Assembly (NCBI GenBank): GCA_013397795.1
Contig: VZTJ01001205.1
Location: 675,298 to 739,297, forward strand
Reading direction: 5' to 3'
Origin: Orthonyx spaldingii
Taxonomy: Eukaryota; Chordata; Aves; Passeriformes; Orthonychidae
Length of the DNA: 64,000 nucleotides
Of this stretch, positions 1 to 13,984 are shown piece after piece. Position numbers and translations under genes: made by a program. The notes beneath the pieces are model-generated. The model was not told where the DNA came from, made no database searches, and worked only from the letters and a program-made list of their open reading frames with translations. How positions within the stretch are numbered: position 1 is the stretch's first letter; each line of letters begins with the position of its first letter.

Positions 1-3000
1 TGTTGTGCTCGTGGGAGCTAGAAACAGTGATTTGTCTCTTTTTTACCTTGCAGCATTTCCTTCATCCCCTGGTGTACTTATCCACCCATAGCCTCGTGTT
101 TCCACAAGTACTCAGTGAGGTGTAATCTGCTTTGGGAACTCTAGCTCCTGGCTACTTTCACATGTCCCCCTCACAGCCTTCATCAGCAGGTGTCATTGCA
201 ACCCCATGGCTGTGCTTCCACCCCCCAACTGTCTGAGGCCAAGCCCACAGTCATTTCGAGGCAGCCATCCAAATCTTCTCGGGAATATGTTACACGTTTC
301 CCAGAGGAGAAGCACTCACAAGACAGCGTGAATGGCACAGATTTTGCACAGGCAGAGCTGTACAGGCAAATCCCCATGCCCAGCTCTGGTCCATGGGGAG
401 CCTCAGCCCAAGCCGCTGGAGGGGATGTGTGTGTTCACTTACTCTGCTAATGCAAACAGGAGTCTGAGGGATCACCCCCCTGCTCTTCCTGTAGGTCATG
501 CTGAGCTAATGGAACTGGTTCATCTGGCCTCCTCCTGCTTTTCTAGCCCCTGAATCTTCTTGAGGAGCCCCAGCTGCTTGTGCTGGGACCAGTAATCCTG
601 TGCCTGCATTGCTCCCTGTGTGTGGCGGCCGGGGGTGTGAGGAGCAGAAATCAGAGCAGCACAGGGTCCTGAAGGTGCTGCTTCCCTTTCTGCTCAAATG
701 AAAACCAAAGTATGATTCACCAGCTATTTGGAGAGACCATTTAGACAGTGAGAACTGGGACTGCAGATCCATTCCTTTGAGAGCCTGTATGCATGTTCTG
801 TTTTTCCATCCTCCAGCTGTGTCTGAGGGAGTCACTTGGGCCAGGCTGATGGGAATCTCCCGCTGCCCGAAACCAGGCTTTGCTGTCTGGGCATTTCAGA
901 GCACAGCAAACATCAATGGTCAAATCAGACAATTAAATAAAAATGGAGTAAAATGAAGTCTTAGATCTGGGGAAACTTAGGCATGACTATAACAAAGAAG
1001 TTTCTGATTCCTGGTCTGTTTTCTACCAGAGTAGCTTTGTTCAAACTAGTTCAAACTAGGGTGTCTAAGCCAACAAAGAGACTCCACAAAAGAACTAATT
1101 AAAAAACAAGTGTAAACACCCTCACCCCTGTGCACTTGGACACATTCCTGCAGAAATGTTGCTATGTGCCTTTGCTTGCTAGTGATGCCTAATGAAAATA
1201 TACCAATTTATAACAGTAAGAGTGTTATTATATAAAGAAAGCAATATGGTTCTGTTTAAAGAAACAATAGGTGCTGCCTTTTCTTCCCAGCTGGAGGGAG
1301 AATGTGGAATATAACATGGACTTGGATTTTATTTTTCCCTCTCCTAAACTGCTTGGTCCTTCAGTGGAGAAAGGGTGGATAAGCATTGACCTAGATCATC
1401 TTTCTTATCTAGCTAAAATCCATCAGTGCATAATTGTATAGAAATGAGAGCTAAAAGGAGGAAATTATATCCGAAAAGGGTTTAATTGTCTTTAATTTAG
1501 CTTGAAAGTTTGTCTCCAGTAATTTATCTTGCTGCTTTATTTATTCAACTCGAGCTCTGCAGTCCTGCTGGGTAACGTGTAAGGGGACTCATTACTTCTT
1601 TCGTAATTTAATGGGAGCTGTAATTCAGTAATTTTCATATTGGACTTCACTAATTGGTAGAATTTGTTGGTTCGATACAATATGTGCTGTGGATCAAGTG
1701 TGTACCCAAAATATGTTGTGCTTAACAAAGGGCCTGGTCGTCAGACTTCCTTTCTGAATTAGTGTGAAGCTGCGTGTCGCACAGCCCGAACACACACACA
1801 ATGCTGCTCCTCTTTTCTTGTCTTTCTCCTTGGAAAATGTGACCAGCGAGTGGCAATACTGTTGAATGCTGCTTTTATTAGCAGCAGCTTATGTGGGGAT
1901 GTTATCCCATTCCTTTGGGCCATCTCTCCCATGTGCTTTGCAACAGTCTTGAAGGCAATGAATAAAAACATTCAGGGGGCAAACAAGAGTCATTTGTGAG
2001 GAGCTCTTTGCCCTCCTTTTCAGGGCTGGTTGGCTGAAGAAGACTCTGATGCCAGTAGCGATATTGAAACACATCAGTCCTTTTTCTGAATTCCATTTTC
2101 CTGGATTCCATTATGGAAAAAATAATAGCAAAGCTTGCTGCTGCATTGACTGTCCTGGGCCAGAGCTAGGAACCACTGAGAGCTTTTTTCATGCCCATCA
2201 GAAAGTGATGCACAAAACCTGCAACTGAAGGTTGATATTTGCTCTGCTACAATTGAAAAGAAGTTTAGTTCCTTGGCACAGAGTTTGTACAGTCAGAGGG
2301 AAGTGGAAGCCTCAGTAGAAGCTTTGGAAGTTTCAACACTTGCAGGAATAGCACATGTGAGAAACAAAGCTCCAAAGATACTTTAAAAGGTGTAGTTATA
2401 AATTATAAGTCCTAGCTTATCCAAAAACCTGATTCTGGTATCTCCCAACACCATTCTGAAGTCAAGATAGATGTTGCTGAATTTCAGGAATGGGGAGAAT
2501 GTAGGAAATTCTGCATATGAACAGGAACTCTGGCAGCATGATTTAGTGAGGATGGGAAAAAATCCTGTTTCCATGGCTTACTTTCACTGAGATATTCAAC
2601 CCTAACACTGAGCATTTGGGGTCACGCCCTCAGATGATGGTGTAGCTGTTGGCTTAAGAGCTCATTATTTGTGTCCTGTACCTGTGTCCTGTGTAAAGGG
2701 CAGGGAGGAGGATGAGGAGGGTTCTGGTTGGGAGACCAAATCCAGGAGGGAGCTTGGAGGATGCTGCCTGTCCCAGTCTGTCTGCAAGGTTGTGCTGGCA
2801 GGGGAGGGTGACCTGCGTGTTGGACACCCAGGTAGATGAATTTCTCTCTGCAGGGGCTTGCAAACCAGTTTTTCCAAGTGCTGTGGCCTAGATATCCCTT
2901 CAGAGGGGAGAGATCTCAGTCTGTCTGTCGATGCTGTTTAAATTTCCATGAACAGTTAAAGAGGAGCTGGAGCAGGGCAGGAGGTGCCGGGTCTGCCCGG

Positions 3001-6000
3001 TCAGCACGGCAGGCTGTGCATCAGCAGGGGGGAAATCCTGTCTCAGCCCTGTCACCTGGCAACAGGGAGTGTGGAACTGGGATCAACAGAGAATCGCTTG
3101 AACCTACAAACACTCAGTTGTCCCCAGCATAGCTCTGGCTTCTAACGCAGAGTTCAATTGCACTGCGACAGCTGCCAGGGAAAACACGCTCGGGAGGCTC
3201 CCCGGGGAGCCACGGGCATCTCTGGTGACAGCCCCGTGTGCCCTGGGGCCCTGCCCCGCCGGGGACATCTGCAGGGGACCCCCGGGGTGAAATGGAGCCC
3301 TGTGAGCTGTCAGCGAGAGCCAAAGCAGGCTTTGGGAGCGCTGCGGGGCACGGGCAGCGCCTCGCCGGCTGCAGCCCCAGCAGCTGAGCTTTGTGCTTCC
3401 CCCGCCTCACTGACAGCAAATGGCACAAAGCCCCTCCTGGCTGGCGTCAAGGAGGGTTGGTGTTGGCTTTCTCAGTTGTGCATCTCTGGTGAGATTGTTT
3501 CATTCTCTTTCCATCCCTCAACAGGGACATCCTGGCAGCCTGGTGCCCTGTACCTCCCTGACGTATTCCACACTGGCATAGAGACCATCCTGATCTACTA
3601 ATTCATATATAATTCAGTTCCCTGAGGTTTAGGGATTAGCCAGGTTATGCTAAAACTATTTTTTCCCCCCATAGACTCATTTGCATGTTAACTTTCCTGT
3701 GCATTGCTGATTCGGTTCTGGTGAAGTTCATCTTGTTGCTAGGAGGGATAAGCTTTGAGACACTGAAGAATTATTCAGAACGCCTGCAGATGCAAGAAGT
3801 TAATACTGCTCTGGTTAGTGTTTGGATAGCTGTCATGTAGTTTAAAAAGACTGGAAATTCTGGAAGCTTTTCCTTCTAGAAAACACTAGATGAGTTTTTA
3901 AAGCCTGAGTGGTACCTCTGCCTGAATGACAAAGTTCTTCATCGCAGTGGGAATAGCAGAGCTCCTGTGGGACCCGCACCTGGAAGGGTGCTTATGGCAG
4001 ATCTTTTCCTGGAGTACAAATCCATTGGAAAACTCGTTAACTTATTTAGAAGTGGGAATAGGAGTAATTGAGTCAGTGTGTAGAGGAAATACCTTTCCTT
4101 TCCAGGCAAACTGAGACTTTATCTAGGAGTTTTCTTCTGTCTTCAATTAATACAAAAAGGCTTGGCTGCTTATAAGTGTTGCTTGAATTTGGTGCTCAGC
4201 AAAGTTTGCCTTTTAAAGGGATGCTTTTGGTCAGCTGTCACCTAATTCCTTTATGTCATGTTTATGTAAGAAGGACATGCTATTTTTAGAAACTTAATGT
4301 AGATGTCAGTATGGTGGGGGATGAGATTGTGCTCCAAGAGAAGGTTGTAGCAACAAATTTACTTCACAGCATGAACAGAGCATTTATGTGTGCTGTGTCC
4401 TGGGAACACCAGGAGCAAAAGCACAACCTTAACTGGAATTTGTTCACCTAGTGCCTCTCCAAGCCTCCAGCCCCTTTAAACATGAGGTTTAGCACATATG
4501 CAACTGCTGGCAGCTTGCAGAAATTGCAAGATCCTGGTGCTCAATACAAGAGTCCTTCTGGGGGTGTTTGGTTGGTTGATTTTTAATACTGAAATCTTAA
4601 CAGTTTTTGATTCTCCTTTTTTATGGATTTTGAATTTTTTCTGTGCTCTCAGGCCATGTGTTAAACTTTTCTGCCAGGAGATCTGAAATATGCTTTCTGC
4701 TGTTGAGGAAATGGGGGCAGACTCACTGCGTGCTCACTGACTCCAGGAGCCTTCCTTGAAGAACACCACTAAATATTATCAGGTTTCAAAAAAGAGCAAC
4801 ATTTGTCATCTTGGGAACTGTCTGCCTATAGCATATTCATGCCTGAGCTGCTTACTTAGAGATCCCCCATTTCATTGCCCACGCTGTGCTGCAGCGTGCC
4901 AGCTCAGATGTGTCATCTGATTCATTTGGTAGCACTTCTCTAAAGCATATTTTTATACATAAGGCAGCAGAGGACATCACAGGTAGATGTACATAAATGT
5001 GTTTGGGCTGTGAACAGACACCCTCCAAAGGCACTCACTTGTGGTAAGAACAAAGAGGCTGCTCAGCAAATGTGTTTTGTGATTTGGTGTATCCCATTCC
5101 TTCCCTCCTCCCTCCCCTGCAGTTGTATAAGTACTTTTGATGGCAGCTGCTGGATTAGACCCAGAAGCTTAAAAGATTAAAGAAACCACTAAAAGCAGCA
5201 AGGAGGAAGTGAAGGATCCGTTTGTCTGAAGGTTTGTGTTTTCGTACTGGTGGTTGAGAAGAAAATTGCAAACAGGCTGTGCTCTGCCGCAGGGGTCTCG
5301 CAGCATCTGGGCCATGAGGAGGAGGTGGCAGGGCTCCTGCAGGGCTCAGCCTGGCCCCGGGCTCCCCGTGTCCCCTCCCGGAGCTGTGGGGTGACAGTGG
5401 CATTGCCCATCCTCTGCCCTCCTCGCTCTTGTGGCACAGGAGCTCGTGGAGTGATGTGCGGGGTAGCTGCAGAAAGCTTTGCTGTCCAGAGTCTCTTATG
5501 GAGTGAGATGAAACTCAGGGGTTAAAACAATGAATGGCTCAATGAGCTACAGATTCTGCATTTTCATGCTGTAGTAAACTGTGCTGCCTGCTGCTGCTTA
5601 CACAGTCTGTTCAGCTCTGCAGGAACATTATTTTTAATGAATGTGTTTCTTGTCCAGTCAGTGACAGAGCAGAGGGGGACACAACATCTCTCACCAAAGT
5701 CAGGCTGAAGTCTGGTTCTTTGCCTCCATTTCCCTTTTACCCCATCCACCCTCCTTAGCCCCAAACCTAGAAGCAGCTGTTTCAAGAAGTGATTTTTTTT
5801 TTTAACATGGTCTTTTGCTATGTAAAACATCTGCTGCTTTCTGGCTGATCCCTAAACATTACTGATGGGGTGTATAATCAAATCGGGGGGTGGGGGGCGC
5901 TTCAAGAATGTGAGCCACTCTTGCCTTTGTCATTCGAAACAAGCAGTGTTTGCAGCACAGACTGATCCGGTGTGGATGAAACACAAGACCCCGGGCACCC

Positions 6001-6082
6001 ACACCCCGTTGCTGGGGCAGGGAGTGCTGCTGAGCACGTTAGCATTATTAACATTAATCTAATCTTTCCGTTTGTCAAACAG
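1..6082. other. Upstream non-coding DNA, no gene seen
   Basis: I find no convincing exon, RNA gene or recognisable repeat here. ORFs are short, overlap on opposite strands and carry no family motifs. A GC-rich patch with scattered CpGs lies at about 3150-3400. An 11-bp direct duplication of GTTCAAACTAG-like sequence sits near 1040-1060. The rest alternates between AT-rich and ordinary sequence. It is probably intergenic or upstream sequence of the gene whose 5' end is proposed at 15.7 kb. Confidence 0.5.
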
Positions 6083-6186
6083 ATTTTTGAGTACATGGAG
6101 ACAGCTTACCCAGTTCTTAAGACAGTGCTCCCAGATCAGCTTGTAGTTTGTTCTGTAATACCGTGTGGATTTGCTGGGATTTTCAA
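6083..6186 (+). CDS. Weak candidate internal exon, product unknown
   Basis: The segment lies between a moderate acceptor (pyrimidine-rich, ending AAACAG at 6082) and a reasonable donor (TTCAA|GTAAAT, GT at 6187). In the frame starting at 6083 it reads 34 codons without a stop; the in-frame stop is formed by the donor itself (TAA within AAGTAAAT). The composition looks coding-like, including EYMETAYP and VLPDQLVVC. Nothing identifies a family. The polypyrimidine tract is poor and no partner exon is visible nearby. It could be an exon of an upstream transcript, a conserved element or chance. Confidence 0.15.
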
Positions 6187-8099
6187 GTAAATACATTATG
6201 TATATGGCTTACAGATTGCTTAGGCTGTCTGCATCAATAATTAAAATGAGGGAGGGGACTATTCTGCAGTTTTCTTTCCCTCATCCTTTTTACATGTCTG
6301 TTTTAATCTTTCCCCTCTTAGGATGGGGAAGATAAACGTGTAGCAGGGGAGAGTGTCAAAGACAAGAGCTGAACATTTTTGCAGCAGAGCCAGAGCTCGT
6401 GGCTGCATGGCTGCAGTGCCAGCTCGCAGCATCACTCTGACCTTTGCCATTCTATTTGCAGACACTTTGATTGAGCCTTGTCAAGCACTGCCAACCTGTT
6501 CCCTTTGCTGTTAAAACAAGCACACCTCTCCTGCTGAGGCAGGACACAAAGCACTGCTGTTGAGCCCTGTGGCAAACATGGTGCTGTGCTGTTCAGCTGG
6601 CCAGAGGAGAGGGAGAAGGTTTGGTGGGATTTGGTATTGCTGTGGTGAGTGTAGCATTGCTCAGGTAGGATGGGGGTGAGCTTTTGGGCTTGACTGTGCA
6701 TTTTATAGTAGTACTTTGTTAGACCAAGAGCTTCAGTACAAGTTAATACTTAAATTTCAAGTGTATCCCAGGAATAACTAATTTCTGCTTTATACCTCCA
6801 TCCTCACCTATCTTGGAAAAGCCTGTGTGTGTGAGGTGCAGCACACAGCACTTGGTGCCACTGTGCCACTGCTGGGGCTTTTGCTGTGGAGATTTTCATA
6901 CCAGAGCTGGAAGTATGGGCGTTAGAGCAACTTCCAAATGCACACACCTTGTGCTCATACAGAGTAAAACCAGTTTCAGTTTGGTCACTTCAGGGGAAAG
7001 AGCACTTGGTGTACAGTGTTGGGTGTAAAGGGGGTTTGGTATTTCATACACAATGCCTGGTACCTTCCGTGTGTCAGGAGCTCAGGTGGAAGGTGTTACA
7101 GAGGTACAGCTTGCCCAACGCTGTTATTTTGTTTTCACATCTGGCTGAATAACAAGGCTGCAGTTCAGTGTCAGTAATCTTTTGAGATGGCTCAAAGGGA
7201 TGATTCCTTGGCTGGAAACTTTGGATCTGGCCAGACATCACCAAGTCATGGGCTATGAAAGAACTGTTCAATAGTAACCACTCTCCTGTCTCATTACTGC
7301 CCTGGAGCAGCTGCCCAGCAGCCTGGGGAGAGCTGCTGGCACACAGCAGTGCCAGCTCCCAGGAGGCATCATCTCAGGTACCACTGTGTTACACTGGCCG
7401 TGCCACTCTTCCCACTTTCATTTTGCTTGTTTTAAGTCTCCTTGTAGCCTACTCTCCCTATGAAATTTCAGTTCTGACTGTGAGATTGCCTGTGGAGATC
7501 TGATGCCATCAACAGCTTCTTTTGCCCACAATTTGTGACCTTCAAAGCCAAGTACCTTTGCTGGGATCATTCTGGCTGTGTTGCTCTCCCTTTCCACGCA
7601 AAGGGGCAGTTTTGTGCATTTCTTATGTATAAAGACAGCAGTTGGTGCTCTGTGGAAAGCCCTGGTGCTCTAAGAAAGCCTGAAGCCTTGATCAACTTCT
7701 CAAAATATACCTGAGCTGACAGTGGGCACTGTAAAAGCAAGCTTTCTTCTTTCAAAGAAGCTAACATAACTGCTTCTTTGCAAGAATTGTGCAGTCTGAG
7801 TGTTAGAAATGCCATGAATTTGGGTACCACAGGTCTTCAAAGCACAAAGCTGTTCATTTTTCTGGGGTGCGTTTGTGGGTTTTTTTGAACACCCCCTGTT
7901 GTAATATTTCTTAGCTTTTCTCCACTGCAGAAAAAAGTTGACAAGCCTTTAGGCAGGTACTCACAGACACATTGCACAAGGTGTAATGCCTTATTGGCTA
8001 CTTTAAACTGACTAAGGAGCAGAGCAATTGCTGTGGAGGAAGTGCAGGCTGTGGTGCTCTCCATGCTCAGTGCCCTGCACCAGGCAGTGCTGCTTGTGG

Positions 8100-8620
8100 A
8101 ATATAAACTCGGGGTGCTGATGTAATACAGATGTTAATGAGAATTTACAGCAGTTGAACTGAGCCTGGAATTTAGCCGAAGGGACTGAAACGGAGCATTA
8201 ATCAAATGCCACAATTACTGAGCCACACTTTCTGCATTAAACTAATGTAGAAGATGCTTTTCACCCCTATCATCTCAGTGTAAAATAAGAGGCCATGGTA
8301 GCAGCAGTCATTAGCCTTTACCTTTGGCTGTGTGAGTAAGGGAAAGGGCTCTGTAGGTGTTTGTCTGCTCTCAGAAAGAAAATTTAGGGGGAAAAAAAAT
8401 AGAGAGACAGAAAAAATGCTGGCTCTTTTTAATAAACTAGTGTAATTACAGATCTGTTTAAGTGGAGGCATATGATACGTATGTTTGTGACAATTTTCCA
8501 GAGGGATGGTTCGGCTAGTGCTAAATAACCAGGCTCATTTTCCCATAATGCAAATGTTATTCACAAACTATTACCATAATTGATGCACCGAGCCACTGTA
8601 GAGTAAATAATGCCTTGTGT
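8100..8620. promoter_or_regulatory. Candidate conserved non-coding element
   Basis: This AT-rich block is dense in homeodomain-type TAAT/ATTA cores and contains an octamer-like ATGCAAAT near 8549. It has no repeat homology and no sustained open frame. The texture resembles vertebrate developmental enhancers. This is a compositional judgement only; conservation was not measured. Confidence 0.3.
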
Positions 8621-11600
8621 GGGGGAAGGAAACTAGAAGTCAATGAATATTAAAGAACGAAATCTCATTTTTAAAGGGAAACTTCACAAGAATTAGAATT
8701 ATTTTGAAAATGAAAGGACAGTGCGGGTCCCAGTGGCCCGGCTGTGTTTTGGCTGGGTGTCCATGCACATGCATGAACACGTGTACTCTGGCTGTGGGCT
8801 CCAGGCTGCCTCTGTCAGGGTGTCTTTTCTGCTTGGTGAGTACAGAGCATCCCCAGAGCTGTTCCAAGCAGCCTGGAACCTCTGGAGCTCCCAGAGACAC
8901 GGGTGAAGCACCTGCCCGGCCTCAGGAAGGACCTGGCAGGGTGTGTTGTGCTGGGCAGCTGGGATGTGTAGCCCCAAGTCTGGGGACACACTGGCTGTTT
9001 CTTTGCCTTCCTGCTCTGTGCTGGGTTTCCTGCTTTGTGTGACACGGGAGGAATTCTGAATCGTGCCAAAGGTGGCCTTGAGTTTATAGGTCGTTCTGCT
9101 TGTGGTGAGGACGTGAGTGGGCTGGAGTTGGGGTCTGAGACCTGCTGGGGTGTGCTGGGCATGGCTGCAGGGACCCCAGAGCTCTGTGTGACTCCTTCCT
9201 TGGTCCTTGGTCACTGTCCCTGGGCACAGCCTCGTGCCTCGGTGGGTGTTAATAGGTTACAGCTCTTACTGCTGAGGTGTGAATTGTCCTATGTCAGTGG
9301 CTGGTGCGGGAGCTGCTGGCACGGCAGCCTTGTCTGTGCTGCTGGGCATTGTTAGTGTCAAACGTTCTGCTGAACAGGACTTGATTTAGCTGCGGGCATT
9401 AGTGCCCTGCCATCTAATCCCTTTCTATGTTCAAAGGGAACTGGTGTTAGTGCCGCTGTGTAAATATGGACACTGCATGCAAAGGCTCGATTTTTTCAGG
9501 GGTTTCTCTGCTTCTCCCATTCCCCACTAGATGCATTGCTCCCTCACCCCTGCTCCATGTGTGAATGGGGGAGATCCATACTCACAGCTCTGTAGTGTAT
9601 TGTAGGAGGAAATGACGGAGTGTCACAGAAATCAGTGCTTTCTGCATTTGAGAATTGTGCCATTCCTAACACTTTTGAGTACTGGTGTAGTCTCAGAAGT
9701 GACTTTTTTTTCTCCAGGTAATAAACCCCTGTCCAAGTCGTGCTGGAGCTCTAGAAACCAGAAAGCCAGGGAACAAAATGCAGAACCATTGTGTAGGATT
9801 ACAAAAGCATCATTTGGTCTCTTAATGTCATAAGCCATTTTGTCCAGCTGGCAATTATTGTTGTTTTTAAAATTAGAATATAGCACTGCACCTTCTTTTT
9901 CAGAGAGGTCAAAAAGACATTTTAAGCCACCTTTGCCTCCAGCAGCTGCAGACAGTCACACGTGACCTCCTGGCACAGTTACATATATATCATATACCAT
10001 CAGCATCTCTCCTTCCTGCACCCTGAGCTAACTCAGTGTGGCAGAAGTAGCAGATTGTGAGACATCATGAGCCCAGCCCTTGTGTGCCAGGCTCACGGGC
10101 TGTCCTGCTTCTGTCTCAGTCTGTCTCTTGCAGGTTGTAAACCACTAGCAAATGTCTGTTTCTTATCCTCTGTGGACTGCCTTGAGGTGTCTTTGAATCC
10201 TTCAGGGTTCTGTGGTTGTGCCTCATAGCCATAATTCCACCTGGAAGGCTGAGCATGTGCCCCAGCTGGGTTACCCCGACTGTAACTCATTACAAACTGG
10301 CACTTTGCTGGGGGAGATAAAGTACTTCCGACTGGTTTTCTCAAGTTTATCTGTACTCTTTCTCTTTGAGTCAGGTAGCCTGACTTATTAGGCTTTATCC
10401 TATTCCAAGGGAAAGGCAGCTGTAAGACCTTACAGCACTGACAGACCTGACAGAGCTTAGAGCTGCCAGGGAAAATGTCACTTGCACTTCTTGGTCACTG
10501 GGGGAAAAAAAAATCTTTCTGTAAAGGGTGACTCTGGTGGTGGTGGTGGTCTGCTGGGCTGAAATGGTGCCAGTCCCAGGAGCACCAGACATGGGATGCA
10601 GCCCATCCTGTGCCTGCTCTAAGGGGGGGTAAAGGAATGAGAGCTCCCAGATCCTGCCAGCCCACGCTGGGCTCAAACCAGTGACCTGGAGAGTTTCTTT
10701 GCAAACGAGCATAGAAGCCCGAATTGACAGCAGCATGTTCATGATGGGATTACTCGGCAGCACTGGAGATGAAAGAGCAGATGGTGTTGATGGGCGAGCG
10801 GGGTCCTGAGGTACAAGATGGGATTGTTACCATGTTAATAACAAGACAGCAAATCCCACAGTGCTCTCTATTAGCCTGGAAGATGAGAGTTCCCTGTGGG
10901 CCTCCCTGTGACCCACAAAGGTCTGGCAGCACCGGCCTCGGGGGGCTGCTGACACTCATTTGTTCTGTTGGTTCTGATTTGTAGCCATTGATTTGTTTGA
11001 GTTTGGGCAGTCTAACCCTTTCCTCACTGCCCATGCCCTGGGAAGCCTTCTAGGATGTCAAGTGTTGGAACACAAAGCTGGTGTGGTTCTGGGTCACTCC
11101 TAATGCAGAAAGGCTGCAATGGAATCTGGGTGCTTTGAAGTGAGCTGGGTATTTGCTAGTTTGGAGCTGGGGGACTGCTGGGTATGTTAGAAGGCAGGCA
11201 GGAGCTTCAGCACTTGTACTTCATTTGTAGAATCCAAGTTAGTCTACAGTTCTCTGAATTTGGGAAATACTTTCTCTCTTAGTAGGCTTGCAGATCCCAG
11301 AAGCTTTGCTCTCAGCTCATTTAATCTCCCAGGGATCCCTGCTTTGGCTGCTACATCAGGAGCCATTCTGAATTGTGAAAAACATTTCAAAATCCTTTTT
11401 ATTTATATTTATTCCAAATTGCCTTCCCCCCCTCTCCTCCCCCCTCCCCCCGACTAATTATAAAAATTTCTATAAACATTTTCTGGAGATGGGATCTTCC
11501 TATTTATCTAAACTTTCTGCTTGTTGTTTATGTGCTGTTTCTTTCAGCATCCCCACACTTCATTCTGTTGGGAAGTGTGAAAGCTATTATGGTAATAGGG

Positions 11601-11999
11601 AGGGAGATGATTTTCTGCTCTCATAGTGCCAAGAACACAGGAACGGCTGTAATTCATCTTGGACGTAGTCCCTGCTGCAAATGCACCATCTTGCTTTAGC
11701 TTTAGTCCCCCTGCACACACACAGTTGGTTTTGCTTGGCATAAGGGTCAGGGTTCTTTGGCTTCCTCCTGGACTGGCTCTGCTGTGCAAGTGGGTTCTTC
11801 AAGGCATTTCTGCTGCCTCAGGAAACAGTGAAAATGGGTGAAATAGTGCCTGGTTTGCTTCTTCCCCCCTCCCATGGGCACCAAGATGTTTGTCTGACTT
11901 ACCAACAAACCCGAAGCCAGAGAGAAGAGAAGGAGGTACCCACTGCTGTTAGGAGACTTGAAAACCAGCTCAGTACTCACTGTTACACTGCACATTGCA
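8621..11999. other. Non-coding stretch, no gene seen
   Basis: Overlapping ORFs at 8.7-9.35 kb occupy both strands of a GC-richer patch, with no motif and no splice context. A C-rich pyrimidine tract (CCCCCCTCTCCTCCCCCC-like) lies at about 11424-11453. A moderately AT-rich block around 10730-10960 could be conserved. Nothing else is supported. Confidence 0.45.
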
Positions 12000-12345
12000 A
12001 TAGTGTGTGATCAGCTTTGTCATGGGGAATAATTGAAATGAACGTGGATCGATATCTAAATATACGTTAGGGTGTATTAAAAGGCTTAGAACCAATGGTC
12101 TGTTAAAAAGGAGGTTATTTCAATTCCTTTCTACACTGTCTCACAGTTGAAATGGTTTATTAGAGTATGGCAAAACCTGCTGAATAATCAAAGTATGATT
12201 ATTCTGGGAGAATTACGAATATTTTACCAAAGCATGGTTCCCTTTTTTGGAGTCATATAAAAACAAGTTGGGATTTTGGCTGTACAAACTCAGAATAGGA
12301 ATAGTGTGTATTTCATGTTATTGATGGGTGATTGAAAGAGAAGGT
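12000..12345. promoter_or_regulatory. Candidate conserved non-coding element
   Basis: An AT-rich, repeat-free block with many TAAT/ATTA and AATCA motifs and no open frame. It lies about 3 kb upstream of the proposed promoter. An enhancer role is inference from texture and position only. Confidence 0.22.
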
Positions 12346-12969
12346 GTGGGTTAACAGGGTTTTGGAGGTGAGTGCAGCACAAAACTGTGCTGTTTGTCCG
12401 GCAGCATGTCCCTGGGCACTGAATTGGCAAACAGGAGTGAAGCTGTTGTGTCATGCACCATATAGACTATAGCTCTATAAAACAGGAGAACCAAATACAG
12501 CTCAGAGGAAGTGCTGACGCTGTAGGTTTGAAAATAAATGGTGTATTCTGTTCTACTGCAGAGATGAATGAAGTGTTGAAAACTGAAGCTGGTGCGTACT
12601 TTGTGTGTGTGTGCAAACCCACACGGCTGTCAGTGCTGTAAGGAATCACCAGGCCCTGCTGGTGCTGCCAGGGGCTGTTTGTGGGCGCTGATGTGGGGCC
12701 TTTCAACTGTGCCACAAAAAATGAGCAGTCTGTGGCGTGAGGGGCTGGTCCCTGCCCGGCTGGGGGATGTGATAGCTGGAAATTCCTCATCTCCATTCTC
12801 TGCGCTGCACTTGTCCTTTGATTACAAAAGGACAGCTCTCGAGGGATGTCGCTGTGCATTTTCCTGAAACAAAATAATAGCTCTGTGTTTTGTGACCCTG
12901 GAACTTTAGGTCCTGCCAGATGCTAATGAAGCAGTGGAAAACATCCAGGGCCTGGTAATTGCTGTGAGC

Positions 12970-13140
12970 CACAGCTGTTTGTGCTTGGTACGCGGTGTCG
13001 GCTCTCGCCTCCGCGCTCCGCTCCTGCCCCAGCGCCCGCGGGGACTCGGGCGGTGCAAACTCCCCAAAACTGGGACGGGAGAGCGTGGTGTGTCCGTGTG
13101 AGGGCTCTCGGGGCGAGTCCTGCTCCTGACACCCCGCCCT
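12970..13140. other. Small CpG-rich patch
   Basis: A cluster of CpG dinucleotides (for example TACGCGGTGTCGG and GCGCCCGCGGGG) stands out from CpG-poor surroundings. It is too short to be a typical CpG island. It could be a minor promoter, an enhancer or a GC fluctuation. Overlapping ORFs on both strands here show no recognisable product. Confidence 0.3.
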
Positions 13141-13984
13141 GCTCACATGGGGTGTCTGCAGCAGCCCTGGCAGAGCTGCAGGAACAGCAGCAGCTGGGCA
13201 GGAAGCGAGGCTCTTGCACTGACCAGTCTCAATCAAATCCACAGCCAGATCTGTCCCGTTTATTCGTTTGCTACTTCAAACCCCAGCTTTTTAGGTGCAG
13301 AAAATAGAAGGTGCTAATAAAAGACCAGTGTTTTAATTTTCTTTTTATGTTGCTCCCTATAGGAGACCATCTCATCCATTTTTGACGTCTCCAGTTCCAA
13401 AAAGCGGCTGGGGTATTTTACCACCCTATTAGCATAGGTTAATAGTCCCACAGGAATGCAGAATTAAAGGGAGAGTGGGAATATTTTTCTGTGACAGCAA
13501 TGGAAAGTCATTTTTGAGAGCTATGGCCATGGATGGGCATGATTTGAACCAGCCCAGCTGATTGCAGTGAGAGGGTTTGGAAAGGGCCTCATCCCAGTTC
13601 CAGGTCTGAGCAGGGAAAGGCAGGGACTGAGTGTGGCTGAGCAGGGAAGGGGCCTCAGGGCAGAGCAGGACTGAGCAGCCTCAGCTCCACCCAAACGCAG
13701 TGACCATTATTGGTCAATATTGGTGTCTGGATCCCTTGTGTAAGTCTTAGTTTAGGAAAAGTTCTAAAAACCTCTGTTGGCAGGTGAATGAGTAGCCAGG
13801 TTGCCAAAGCCACCACTTTCAGATAATGCACTGACACTGTTACCAGCACTGATAGTACATTTTAGGTGAGTAATATTGACAGACTAGGTGTCAGGGTCTG
13901 TTTCATCTGCTTTTTATCTCCTGTGTGCACATATAGTAGGAGATGGTAAGTCAGTGGTAAATGTATTTATTCCATCTCATTCTG

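Noticed and set aside
8699..9214. 171-codon minus-strand ORF with overlapping plus-strand ORFs
   Set aside because: Open on both strands in GC-rich DNA, with no splice signals or recognisable product.
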